Shown piece after piece: positions 49,368 to 62,000 of a DNA stretch of 64,000 nt; within the stretch, counting starts at the first letter, position 1; each line of letters starts with the position of its first letter. The notes under the pieces were generated by a model. That model saw nothing but the letters and a program-made list of their open reading frames with translations, was not told where the DNA came from and did not search any database. The stretch is from positions 5,518,001-5,582,000 of the forward strand of contig NC_072893.1 of assembly GCF_027943255.1 (NCBI RefSeq), written 5' to 3'. The position numbers were made by a program, and so were the translations under genes. Source of the DNA: Anastrepha obliqua. Taxonomy: Eukaryota > Arthropoda > Insecta > Diptera > Tephritidae.

Positions 49368-50003
49368 ATTTAAGATCTTATTGAATGTATTATGTTGTCA
49401 AAGAAAAAAACAACGCTATGACGTTAACCTACGTAAGTTCTCTTTATTTGTTTCCAAAATGTATTTAACAGAAAAAAAAGAAAAAAATTATAATACCGAA
49501 TTAACCACTTATTGCTTATAGCTTCCAGTTCCAATTTATACATTAGGCAATCCGACAGCCCAAATTGTCGAGCACGAAGTTTATAAACCTAATCACTTCC
49601 CAATATATTAAAAACACTTATTTTTGCAATAAATCTGTGAAAACTTGGAAAGACCGGGTTGGAATACATTTGCAAATAAACTTTATTTCAATAATTCCTC
49701 TAAAACAGTGAATATCAATACATTTATGGTGTCATAAGAATGCTCCTCCCTGTCAGAAAATTGTCGATAACAAATGACTCCATTTGAAATATCCTACGGT
49801 TTTACGAGCATTATAAGTAGTTTTCGAATACGTGTAATAATTAGTTAAAAATCTTTTAACTCTTAAACTCGAAGATATTAGCATAAACGTATCGGAAAAT
49901 AAAAAACAACTGCGGTGCAGTAAGTCTGACTAATAATAATTGTATTCTAAAGAGCAAAATATTGGATGATACGCGTTCTGTTCCCAAATATCGGCGAAGC
50001 GAC
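49368..50003. other. Convergent spacer between CCT2 and phosphorylase kinase alpha
   Basis: About 640 bp, presumably the two 3' UTRs. An aataaa lies at about 49629 on the plus strand. No gene or repeat recognised. Confidence 0.5.
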
Positions 50004-53000
50004 TTAAGCTATTACACATTCCATTTCTCCATGTTTGGGGACACAGTCCAGAACAAGTGCAACAGCACGGGCCATATATGTCATTGTACCGTAGCTACCA
50101 CTGGGTGCACTATATAAAAATGGAATAGAACAATTAATGTAGTGTAGCGTTAGATATTGAATATTTTGTCAACTTTACCTGTCATATAAATGTTGACAGA
50201 TGTAGGCAGCGCCGCCACACAATAGCATACCAGAAGCTGCCTGTTGGTCTTTGCCCTCCTTGGATTTGGCGCAGCACAGCATGGCATCCCCTTGAACTTT
50301 GCGTTGATCCTCTAGGAAGAGTTGATTGGCCTTGTGTACCAGGTGCTCTACGTAGATTATGCCGCCCAAAGAAGGAACCATATTATGTTCTGTCATCAAT
50401 GTGAGAACCATAAGAGCTTCCACCACCAACTGTCTGTATTCTGGTTGTGGTATTTGGTTAAGTGCGGTTTCTACTTCTAGAGCGAATTTCAGTTCGCCCG
50501 GTGTCATCTCCTGTGTCAAACTTTGCTGTAGTATACGTCCTTCAATTGCCAGACCTTGACACTTTTCAAGAACACTCCAAACTCGAGAATAAAAATCACG
50601 CGGCACACGATTAAGAGCACCATCCAAACGGCGGCGTCGCAACCATTGACCCTGGCGATCATCGATCGTGGCTATAAGCGCATCATCACCCTCTTGTTCG
50701 CCCAAACCAATTTGACTTTTCTTGCTGACGCGACTTGACTTGCAGCTTACAATTGAAAGGTTACCACGTGCGACTAAAAACAAAAAAAATTGCTCAATGG
50801 AAAGAATATAGCCAAGGGGATAACTCACCACTGCTAACAGCAAACTCTTTTCCACTAAGTATATGGTAGAGTAAGTTTTTCATTTCAAATGGAGACAGAT
50901 TAAGTAGATGCTCGGAGGCTGCTTCACCGTCACAGTTAAGTGTGCGCGACAATTCCTTAGCCATTACCTGAATAATGAGACCGACACGCAGGCGCAACAT
51001 TTCGTGAAAAAGTTGCGGTTCGGTGCGTATAAACATAGCCAGGTACACCATTAGTTCCTGAGTCAACATAGCTGTACTCTCATCGTCGCCGTAAGTCTAT
51101 GGCAAAAGATTTGTGCAGTTTTAAAAGAAAAGCACACATAGTTACATACGCAGGTCTTGAAACTTACGTCATGAATCAGCTGACGCAACTCAACCTCTGG
51201 CAAAGGTGCGGTAATTGTGTACTCATTGTTTGGTGGCATTCCTACGGTCACCTATATAGTTTAAAAAATGGAAGAATTCGGAGTAAATATGTATATCTAT
51301 AAACTTGAATACATTTGAAGATTTGGTAAAGCATTAAACGAATTTGCATTTTCCTTTGAAAAATTTTATTTTATTATCAAAATTTGTTTGACCATACCTG
51401 TTTCTGTCGCACAAGCAAATCGGTTACAGCCTTGGCTAGATCCTCCACACGTTTGCCCAACATACCGGCAGTGTGACGCACGAGACCCCACAGCTTTTGT
51501 TGACATGCCTTTTCGTAGAGGCCTTTGAGGAGATCACGCACCGTAACGACGCGACCCTCCTCCAGCATCCCTTCAGATGGAAGAAGTGAAGAATTAGTGT
51601 GAGTTGCCTCAATGATAACAGTTGGCAGGAGTTCAGCATTTTCACCTAATTCGTCTTTAGCAACTGAGGCAATTGCAATACCTTCGTCCGCGTCCTCAGG
51701 CTCAACATCTTTTTTTTTTAGTCATTACATGTTGACACATTTACATACATACGCACACACATACATGTACGCAAATACAAAGAGGAGCATAGGCGCGTAT
51801 GCCCATTTCATTGTTCAGTGCCAATAAGGAGATCGTACACACATGCATATAATTATACATACATACATACATATATGCAAACACGAGGACGCTCGTTTCG
51901 GGAGTTAAATACATACATATGTTGATATTAGTGGGTTCATGTTAAGAAAAAGTAAAAGCATTTGGGTCACATCGCAGCGATCATAGGATGTTACATGCCA
52001 TTACATACATTTACATAATTAAGAAGCAGGTGCGCACATAAGTAAGTAAAACATTGAAAGCAAAAGAGAAGAGATAGAGAAAATATTTATTAGATTTATA
52101 CGGCATGAAAAATAATTCAACATAATTGTGTGCATTATTTGTATGTGAAGGTTTAGATGATTTTGCTTTCGAAGCAACAACTGCGGATACAGCTTTCGAA
52201 CGTTGTTGAAACTCTAATAGTAGTGAAGAAGTTTAATAACTAACAACGAGATGTATGATTGGTGCTAAATTAAAGTTGGTTAAGTTAGAAAATATTTTAG
52301 AAATATGTATGTATGTGTTTGTGTAGGTATGTCATAAATGAACCATGTACAGTCAGCGTTAAAATAAAGTGTACGCCACATATTGATACATTTTAACTAC
52401 TTATTTAAATATAGTTCATATTACAACAAAAACCATATACTGTTTTTACAAGTTTTGACTATTTATTTATTTACATTTTAATTATTATTTCGTTATAAGT
52501 TTCTAACTTTGTATAAAATGTGTAAAAATTCGGCAAATTTTTAACAAAATTTCAAACTTTTTGCACAGAATTTTTAGAAAATTTTCGCGTAGTCAGTATT
52601 ATTGATCATCGAATTTCGGTGTAGTAAAGTGCAAGTTTCAAGTGGCTCAAAAATCGCGTTGATTTTTGACAAGTTTTTCTGCAGACGGTGGGTATTGGGT
52701 ATTTTCTGCCATATAAAAAAATGTGGTGGAGTAGGAGAAAATGCACAAGACCGCGACCGAGAAAAATTCTCAAAAATCAGTGTGATTTTTAACCTACTCG
52801 AAACTGGCATCAAAATTCAATGAGCTACAAAATGGGATACTTGGTTTTTACAAATTTTATAAAAAGTTCGAAACTTTGCTTTATATGGTTTTGTTGAGGT
52901 ATGAACTGAGTTCTTATAAAAGAAATTTAAAAGTAAATAAATAAATATTAGATTGGGGAAAAAGAAATCTATTATTATTTTTTTATTTTGCGCGATCTTT

Positions 53001-56000
53001 AGTTCCTGGGCGATGCTAGAACTACTAAAATGCCGGTCAATTTCGATTATTTCTGTGATTTTATCGGCGTTATCGACATTTTCTTTGACATGAAATATGC
53101 CTGAACAGAATCGGCGAAACCAAAATTGCACGTAATTAGCTGTTACCGTATCGGCACCAGAAACACCGTTCACAATTTCTCGGCTTTATCAAAGAAAAAT
53201 AGTAAAATGTACCGAATTTTCGCATTATTGATTTCCATTGTTAACACCCTGTAATTCACAACTGCATGGAATAACAAAAAACAATAACAGAATTTTTTAG
53301 TGTGAAATGTCACCTTGGCAACAAACATAAACTTTAACTTTTTTCATCGATAATTTACGAGATATCGATTACTACAGCCATCTACCGTATAAATAATGTA
53401 TTTCTTTTTTCCCAAACTAATATATGGATTTTTTAAATGAATTTAAATTTTTATTTTGAGAGCAACGACCCGGATTTACTATATATCCGGCCAAGGACTG
53501 TCACTCCAGCAGCACTTCCTGTACATGTATGGGAAATGTTCTTGTTACCGCAACAACAACAACAGCGGTTAAAACGAGAAGTGTGAATTTGGTATTGGGA
53601 AGCATGAATGAACATGAATTGACTGTCATAGCAGAAATAAAAACCAAACCACTTAATTTAAAGAAAATTGGCTTATATTTTTAAATTCACAGTGGAATGA
53701 TAAAAGTGTGCCTGGTGGTAATGACTTTCGTTTTCAGTATGCAAACTTAGCAGTTGTACAGTTTTTTTCATTCAGCTTCATTCTTCATATCATTTTCATT
53801 ATTTAACCTGTTTGGTGAATATTTTTTGAAATTTGAAATTAAGCGATATGTTGTTCATAATTCTAAGTTAAAAAGCACAAATTATCAAAAACCATTTGGA
53901 ATGCACTTAGATCAATTAATGCTAAATCAAAAAAAAATTACAAAACTGCCTTTTAAATATGATTTTTTTATACATACATTGAAAAAATTATAACATTTCA
54001 ACTTCTAGAGCTATAAGGGGTTGAAATCGAAAATGAAAATAAGGAAACCTCAAATGTGCATACATCAAGCTGGCTAGATACTTTACACTAATACCAGGGC
54101 AGCCCAAAAGGAATTTAAAATATATCATTAAATTCTGAATAATAAGTACATATGTGCTTCCAAAAGTGCTTCGGAAACACTTATAAGCCTACAAAATCCA
54201 TATACACCCAACTTTCAAACTTTGTGCAAATTTAAAAACAAAATCAATAAATTTTCATTACAGTATAGTATTAAATTTTTAGTCAGAATTAAAAAAAAAA
54301 AATACCAGTCTAACGGTTAGACGCGATAGAAGTGAAACCTTCCGTAAAACAAACTGAGAGAGAATGAGACGAAAGCAGCATTAGGAGCGGGATAATTATA
54401 GGTTCATTATAATATTGCTATAAAGTTCATATTTTATTTTCTTCATTTTATTATTCATCCTCAATGTTTTCAATGTCAACAAATGATACGAGTGGCTTAT
54501 GATAGCTAAAATATGATACAAATGCTTTGGTTTCGATGTTGTCAACATATCTTTGAAATACCGCGTCAATGTTTGTTTTTGATCGTGTTGTCGATTCAGT
54601 GCGATTGTTACACATTTTTAAATTGAATGTTGTATTGAGAACGTCAATTAAAGGAACCGCTGTGTCCAATGCAAAATTTACGTTAAAATCGCCACTTAAA
54701 ATCATTGGAACTTTATTGTAATCTTTTCTAAATATCCGCGATACTTCTGGTGTATACTTTATTAAATTTTCGTGAATGAATTCCGTGATGCTATTTATTG
54801 ATTTTTTTTCTGTCGATATTCACAACACTTTTCTGCATTATTTTTCGACATAATTGCGGTAAATATTTAAAAATGAAAATATTTACGAATATAAAAGTAC
54901 ACACGCGGTTGCTTTATGAGCGTCCCCAGCAAAACCTGCGTGACCGAAACTCTAACACATGTAAATTGAGGGTATTTCCAGATATTTTAAAGCCGGATGG
55001 CTCACGATTAAATTCTGATAGAAATAAAACGACTGGCTATTTTTACGATCCAAGCGGAAGTGACTTCCATTTTATTCTTTCTTCCATTTGTCATTTAGGG
55101 TTGCCTTATTTTACTTAATACTACATCTCTTCTTAGCATTACTCTACGTTTACATTATTGGGTGTATCTTATACTATGCCTACACTTACATTAACATACA
55201 TTCCATCAATAGGCGACCTTAAGGGTTTTACACACAATTACATTTTTTTGAATGTTACAAACACATATGCACGCAGGTTTTGCTGGGGCGTGACCGAAAC
55301 TTTAACACAATTACACATATGCACTCGTATTTGTTTGAAAATCGACTTTTTTTTTTGGTTCTCCGTCACCTTAGGAAAATGTGTAAACAGTAAGCAAACT
55401 TTATTCATATATTTTTCCTCATTTTTGCATCAGTAAAATTAAACGAACGCCGTAGCCGAATGGGTTGGTGCGTGACTACTATTCAGAATTCACAGAGAGA
55501 ACGTCAGTTCGAATCTCGGTGAAAACACCAAAATTAAGGAAAACTATTTTTCTAATAGCGCTCACCCCTCAGCAGGCAATGGCAGTGTATTTCTGCCATG
55601 AAAAAAAGCTCCTCATAAACATATCATAAAATAAAATAAAATAACTGTATAAAAAAAATTTTTTTCTTGTGATTCGAACCAAAGATTTTGGATCGGAAGC
55701 TCACATTGCTAGCCGCTCGGCTATCGCGCCATGCTGTCGGCGCTGGCCTAAAAGTTATTTAGTTCGTCGCTACGTTTATATCAACATATAATATAACGCT
55801 TCGTAGCCAAGAGTGTCGCTTTTTTTCGTTTCATCGAGTCTGAAATCACTCCCAACGATTCTAAAGAAGTTTTCACTTCAAAAAAATTGTGAGTATGCTT
55901 GCTTATAGCGCATTGAATTTTCCTACAATGAAGTGTTTGAAGTGGCTCAAAAATCGTATCGAAAAATAAGCTGTGAATGTGCATTTTGATATTAATTTTA

Positions 56001-59000
56001 CTTACGATAGTTATCATGACAGAAATTTTTATTATTAGTTCTGAAATCTGTTACTTTTAAGTGGTATGCATAATGGGTATGTGTATAATTATGTATGTAA
56101 GAAAGCAAACGCTTTGCTCATCGAAGGCGAGTTAGAGCATTTCAATACACAATCGAAAGTTTAAGCGCATTTACAGCTAAGGTCAACTAAATAACAACGA
56201 TATGTTAGTAGCCCGTTTCTGTACCTATTGTCGATTGAAATAGTCAATTTAACGTCACTCTCACTCGTTGTGGGGTTGTTGTTGTAGGGTCGAATTGATC
56301 GACAGCCGCCTTAGTCAACTGACTATTTCAGTACGAATACTCAATTCAAAGGGCTTCTGTTTGTTATATGTATATGTGAAACTTTGTAACAAAAGCTAGC
56401 AAAGTAAAAGTGAAAAGTAGGTATGTAAAAAATATGAATGGGAACATTATGTCGATACAAGAAAACACTGACCCAAGCCGAAGTTATGGGGCTCACACTC
56501 ACCAACATAAACGTACGTTCCGTGTCAGCTGATTCGAATAAAGTAATGAGAGCCCCATATAAGGATTCTCACCACCGTTCCGTTCCGTAGTATCGTAGAT
56601 CGTTGTTTCATTGTGTCAATACGTTTACGTTGGTGCCAATACCACTACTCTCACAATTTTGTTTTTACCATGGCTCATGGCCAATCCTGGTAATCTATCA
56701 GCCTTACACAAACCGATGTATTTTGTAAATATGTAAACAAATGAAATCAGCTGTTTTTTACGTACATACGGGCATACGATTTGTCTATCAATTTTGTCGA
56801 TGAGTGTGGACACTATAACGCTCACAGAAACACTTTTTCTCGACCAATCGAGAATTTGGATCGAGTCGATTTGACATTATTATAATAGACAATTTTGTCG
56901 ATTTCTTACAGAAACAGGCTACAACAGAGCCCAATTATGGAAAGTATCTATTTTATCTAAATTTGGAATTTTTTTAATTTAAATTTGGCAAATTTTTAAT
57001 TTAAGGGGGTCTTCTGGTCTCCAGCGAAAAAAAAAAATCGAAAAAACGCCACAGAAATGATTTTTTGAAAATCGCATTTTTTCACATTTTTCTGGGCACC
57101 GAAGTGTACCCTCCTCCGGCCGTTTTATCATAAACTTTATCTTTAAACGCGTTTCCCCGAAAATCGTGTTTTTTAAGCATTTTGGTCACACTTTTCATAG
57201 TAATATAGTTATACTCCGATTTCAATGGTTTTGGTCTTAAAAGGTTCGGAAAACTTACCGCTAAGTTTCCCCGTGTACGATTTTTGAAAATTTTTTTCAT
57301 TCCATTTAAAGTTCAAAAAATGAGCAAAAAAAAATTTTTTTTTGCAAATTGTTGCATAACTTTTGAAAAAAATTTAAAAAAAAAAAATCTGTCACGGGAA
57401 AACTTAACCAGGGCAACTCTGAAGACAACGCATATCTAATTTTTGCTTTCTGATTACCCAGGTGGAAAAACCGTGACCAGAATGGAGACCTGTTTCGTTT
57501 GGAGGTGGACGTCTTCAGCGCCATTTCAAGGTCGCGGGTGTTAATTTTTTTCAAAGTCAAAACCATTTTTTAAAAGCCAAGACATGTACCTTTAAAATAA
57601 AAAAAATTTTTTTTTTAAAATTCACAGGATTTGTCACAATCAATCCCCAAAAAAACCCTTCATTTCAGGGCCTCGAGACCAGAAGACCCCCTTAAATTTG
57701 GAAAATTTGTTATTTATTGAAATTTTTTTCGAAAACTAGTCGCTCACGCAATGATAAATCGCAGCTTAATTGTTATTTAGTATTAAATACTGCTCAAAGG
57801 CATGTATCTGATGTAGTTTTGGTTTTACAGCCGTTGAAAAATACTTAGCAACGATACGTAGTTCTCTCCATTTGAAACTCTTTAATAAAATATTATTAAT
57901 ATTTGCATAGTAGGTTTTATCTTATAAATTTAAAATGCTTTTAATTTGTATCAGTCTTTTTACCTAAGAAAAAACATAGTTTTCTCTTGTAGAAAAGTTA
58001 AAAGTTTTCAATGTAGAAAAGTTAATCAATTCGAAAATCCTTCGACAAAAATACTTAAGAATGAAGCAAAATAAAAAATGCAGGCGAAAGAGAAAAGTAT
58101 ACAATATTTTGTAGAAAATCTTTTTTGCTTTATTACTGTTACATAGCACCTTTGCATTGACATTGTTAAACCTCTACAACGTGCAACAGAACTGCTTTAG
58201 CCTTTTCAAAATAATATAACAGAACCCATTTGTGATATTCTGTGTACTGAGTGCATTTTTTACGTCCTTCAAAAGATGCTCTATTGGATTTAAGTCGGCA
58301 CTCGAAGATGCTCAACCCAAACCAGTGATCAAATTGCCTGCGAGAAACTTTTTTGCAACACGAAAGTGTGATTCGGATAATTTTCTGGGAACGTTTCCTG
58401 CTGTTTTTTACTCAGAAAAATATTTCAAAGCAATAAAAACCATCGTTTTTTAAACGTTTAATTGTGTTGAAATAGCACTGTAGGATAATCCGGTCGTTTG
58501 CAACTCCATGATTTCTCTTTCGAAATTTGTGAATCGTTTCAACTAAAGTAAAGTGATGTAAGAATACTCCAGATACTTATTTATTATTTACTTACCAGTT
58601 ACAATATAAAACAGAAAACAATTCACCAAATTTTGGACGAAGACCGAATCGTTCCTAAGTATATTTTTCACAAAAATATCAGTACTCTAACTAAAACGCT
58701 AAAAATCAATGATAACCTTTTAAGAGAAATAGATAAATAAAAGGCATTTCAATGAATTTGATACAAGCAAATATATTGAATCGCAAAAAGTACCGTTACG
58801 GCACCGTACTCGATAAAAGATGCGCATATATGGTTGCCGACGCATCGTTCTTAAGTATTTTTCAACGGCTGTACATGGTTTTATGAAGTCGTAAAATAAA
58901 TAAATAATATTTATTTGCACATATACGCGTCTGAATGCAGGTGATGGACATATACTTAAATTTTTATTTTTCAAAATGTTTAGCCTCTGAACAAAGCTAA

Positions 59001-62000
59001 GGTATCTACAATACAGTGTATATGTATGTGTGTATGTAGATATGAAAATTCACACATTTACAAACAACCGCCCTAGTGCATAGCCATAGCTTCTTTAGAT
59101 AAATAGCAAAATGGCATTTGTTCCGCTTTATTTATTTTTCTAAAATCCAGCTCAATAGTATTTGTGAGGCTCATGCGAATAAAGGTCAATGAAAGGAGCT
59201 CACCTTCTGTGCAGATTATATATACATATGTATGTAAATAAATATTTGAACGGATGCACCTCTATCACAAGACAGAAGTAGCAGTGATTTGGATTAACCT
59301 AAGCCTTTTTTATTTACAGAAAAAAGCCACAGTGTGTAAGGAATGGGGAAAGGAGGGAGTCTTAATAAATTGAATTACTTTGATTGATTAAGTATCTTTC
59401 TGAAATAGTGAGTTAATCTACTTCGGTATGTACATTTATATACATATTAACACATAAGTGTGAGTGTATGCATTTAGAAGGTGCCGGAACAAAGGAATAG
59501 CTGTGTTCAAATAATGTTTATCATAAAAATAAGAATTATTACCACTTACCAGAGTCCTTATTTTTCAAACCTAAGCCAGCTAGTGATTAAAGTTTTCACA
59601 GAGAAAAAAATTGAAGAAGTTCAAATTAATATAAAAAGATTTATAGATACAGATAAACAGTAATGGAGTTCAAATAAGCAATAACCGAATTTAAAATAAT
59701 TGGTAGGAGGAAATTGGGTCAGATGTTTATTGTGAAACTGGGAAGAAGTTAAATGAAGTTCGTATGCGGTAATGCTCCATGTATGTATGTACAAAAATAT
59801 GTATGTGCGCGCTTAAACTGCACTGGCAGCGTCTTTATTTCCCATTTTCCTATACCTTTTTCGTGTGCAAGTATGCAAAAATATATGTATATGTATGCAA
59901 GTATGTTGGTGCTCGTGGGCGGGAATAATTTGTATCGATTGCAGTGCATACATTGAATAAAGCATAATATTTAATTAGTATACGTTACTTTAACTTACCC
60001 GTATTAAAGTCCAAACCCTGAGTGTCCACAAGATATTGCAAAATATCACCTTGTTCTTCAAGATTTTCCGTCTCCCGCAGCATTGCAATTAATTCTTCTA
60101 CTTCTGTGTCAGCGAAATTTGTGTCCGTGCGATGGCGTTGAACGAGAATTTTTGGTATAGCTTGTACTGATGTACACACAAGGATCATAGCGACAAATCA
60201 GAACACAAAACCACGACAACAAATCAAAAACAAAAATTAATTGAAAAATTAAACTCAAAATATAAATGAAACAGTTAAAAAGCTATAAAAATTAAGGAAA
60301 TAATTACTATTTAAAATCTTAACTAAAAACTGGGTTCCGAAAAAACACTAACTTTCTCGATGGACCCCAAAGTATGGCATTCCACATTCACGAAATATTA
60401 TATATGTATAATAACTAAATAAATTAAAATAATACAAAATAATAAAATAAATGTACAAGTTACAGTTAAAGCTCTTTAAACCGAACCGTGATTTTTCATT
60501 TAAAATATAGCTCAACCCATTTGTAGACTTTCAGTTTTGGTTTTTTACAATCAGCCACTTCAGCATTCCCCAATGTATGGGAAATATTTTCTGCTGATGT
60601 AATATAACCACAACAATATCTCAAATGGAAATGGTTATTAAAATCGATTAACGTGGTTTGAACTATAAAATGATAGTCTATCTAACAAAATCGTGACCGC
60701 CATAATTTGGCAACTATTTGACAAATTCGATTCAAACAGACTACATTGTATGGGCTTATATTTATAATACGCAATATATTCACCCCATAGCTGTAATGGC
60801 TGCACATCTCCGAGTTATACTTTACGTTACTTTCAGTTGAATTTGCCTTGATAACTGTTTGAGCGTCCATATGGTATTTCTTTTCCTTTGAGTTTTTGCT
60901 TAACTCTTATCCAAACATTTTCAATAGGGTTGGCATTAGGCGGCTGTTAAGGCCAAACCAACATTTCAATTCCTTTTTGCCACAAGCATGAAACTAAATT
61001 GGAAGTTTAACAATTCGTTGAAGTTGTCGACTATCAGCAGTATACCAGAATCGACGTATGGAATTATTCGCCCAAGAGGAAGTTTCATCCGTGAATATTA
61101 CGTTTGCCCAATTCCGTGCTGGATTTCGGGTAACCCATGCAAGTCTTTTTTAATATGCGATAGTGAGAGCAGCTATTTTTTTTGAATATGCTCTGAAAGT
61201 GACGTCTTTCTACACGTAAACGTCATCGCACCGTGTGTTTGGATACATTAACAATACTTTTCTTTAAAACTACTTCTGTTTCACGCAGCGATAAGTTCTT
61301 GCTTTGGAGAGGTACTTTGTTTTGGGTCTCGTCCGCGGACGTCATCAACGCTTTTAAATTAGGTATACCGTTGCACCTATTACCATTCGGAATTCGGAGT
61401 ACGTAGGTTCGAATCTCGATGCATGAACATCAAATAAAAAAGTGGTTTCCCCTCGGCAGGCAATGGTAAACTTCCGAGTGTACTTCTGCCATGAAAAGGT
61501 TTCTCATAAAAAAATATCTGCCGTTTGGAGTCGGCTTAAAACTGCAGGTCCCTCCATTTGGGGAACAACACCAAGCCCCAATTATATATATGTACCGTTA
61601 CACCTATTTATTTATGAACATGTTCGACTTTCTCAAATATTTTGTTGCAGATACACGTGACATTTTTGGACATATGGGGTGTGTACATAGGAACACTGCT
61701 TCAAATCGTTTTTAATGCGCGGAATTCATTTTGTAAAAACAACATGTGCCTTTTAAACTTCTCACGAAACTAACAAATTTCGCAGCATTTAAATTTTTTT
61801 ATAACGGAAATCTAAGTTTAAATTTTGCCGATCACGCTTTTGTTAGACAGACTGTAAATGAGAAAAATTAAAACATTTGAATTTGTGGTCCAATGCCAAT
61901 CATCCTTAAATATGTAAAAATCATTGCTTTCTCGGAAACACTCTTCAACTAATAGAACTAAAAACACTACTAACTTTCTTGTTGTCTTGTAAACTCACTG

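Larger units (their letters stand above)
51709..59998 (-). other. 8.3 kb intron of phosphorylase kinase alpha
   Basis: It joins donor ACGG|gtaagt (59998) to an acceptor reading aaaaaaaaag|ATGTTGAGCC (51709). Purines directly precede the AG, which is unusual. The intron contains CATA-type simple repeats (51730-51900), several transposons listed separately, and no recognisable gene. Confidence 0.8.

Noticed and set aside
51720..51900. CATA-type simple repeats as a possible CRISPR-like or satellite array
   Set aside because: Only short microsatellite runs with no spacer structure, in a eukaryotic intron.
54798..55118. 106-codon plus-strand frame
   Set aside because: Overlaps the endonuclease-associated repeat structure and has no family similarity.
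55665..55735. Possible functional tRNA gene
   Set aside because: A- and B-box-like words are present, but the acceptor arm does not pair and it abuts a SINE, so a SINE head is likelier.
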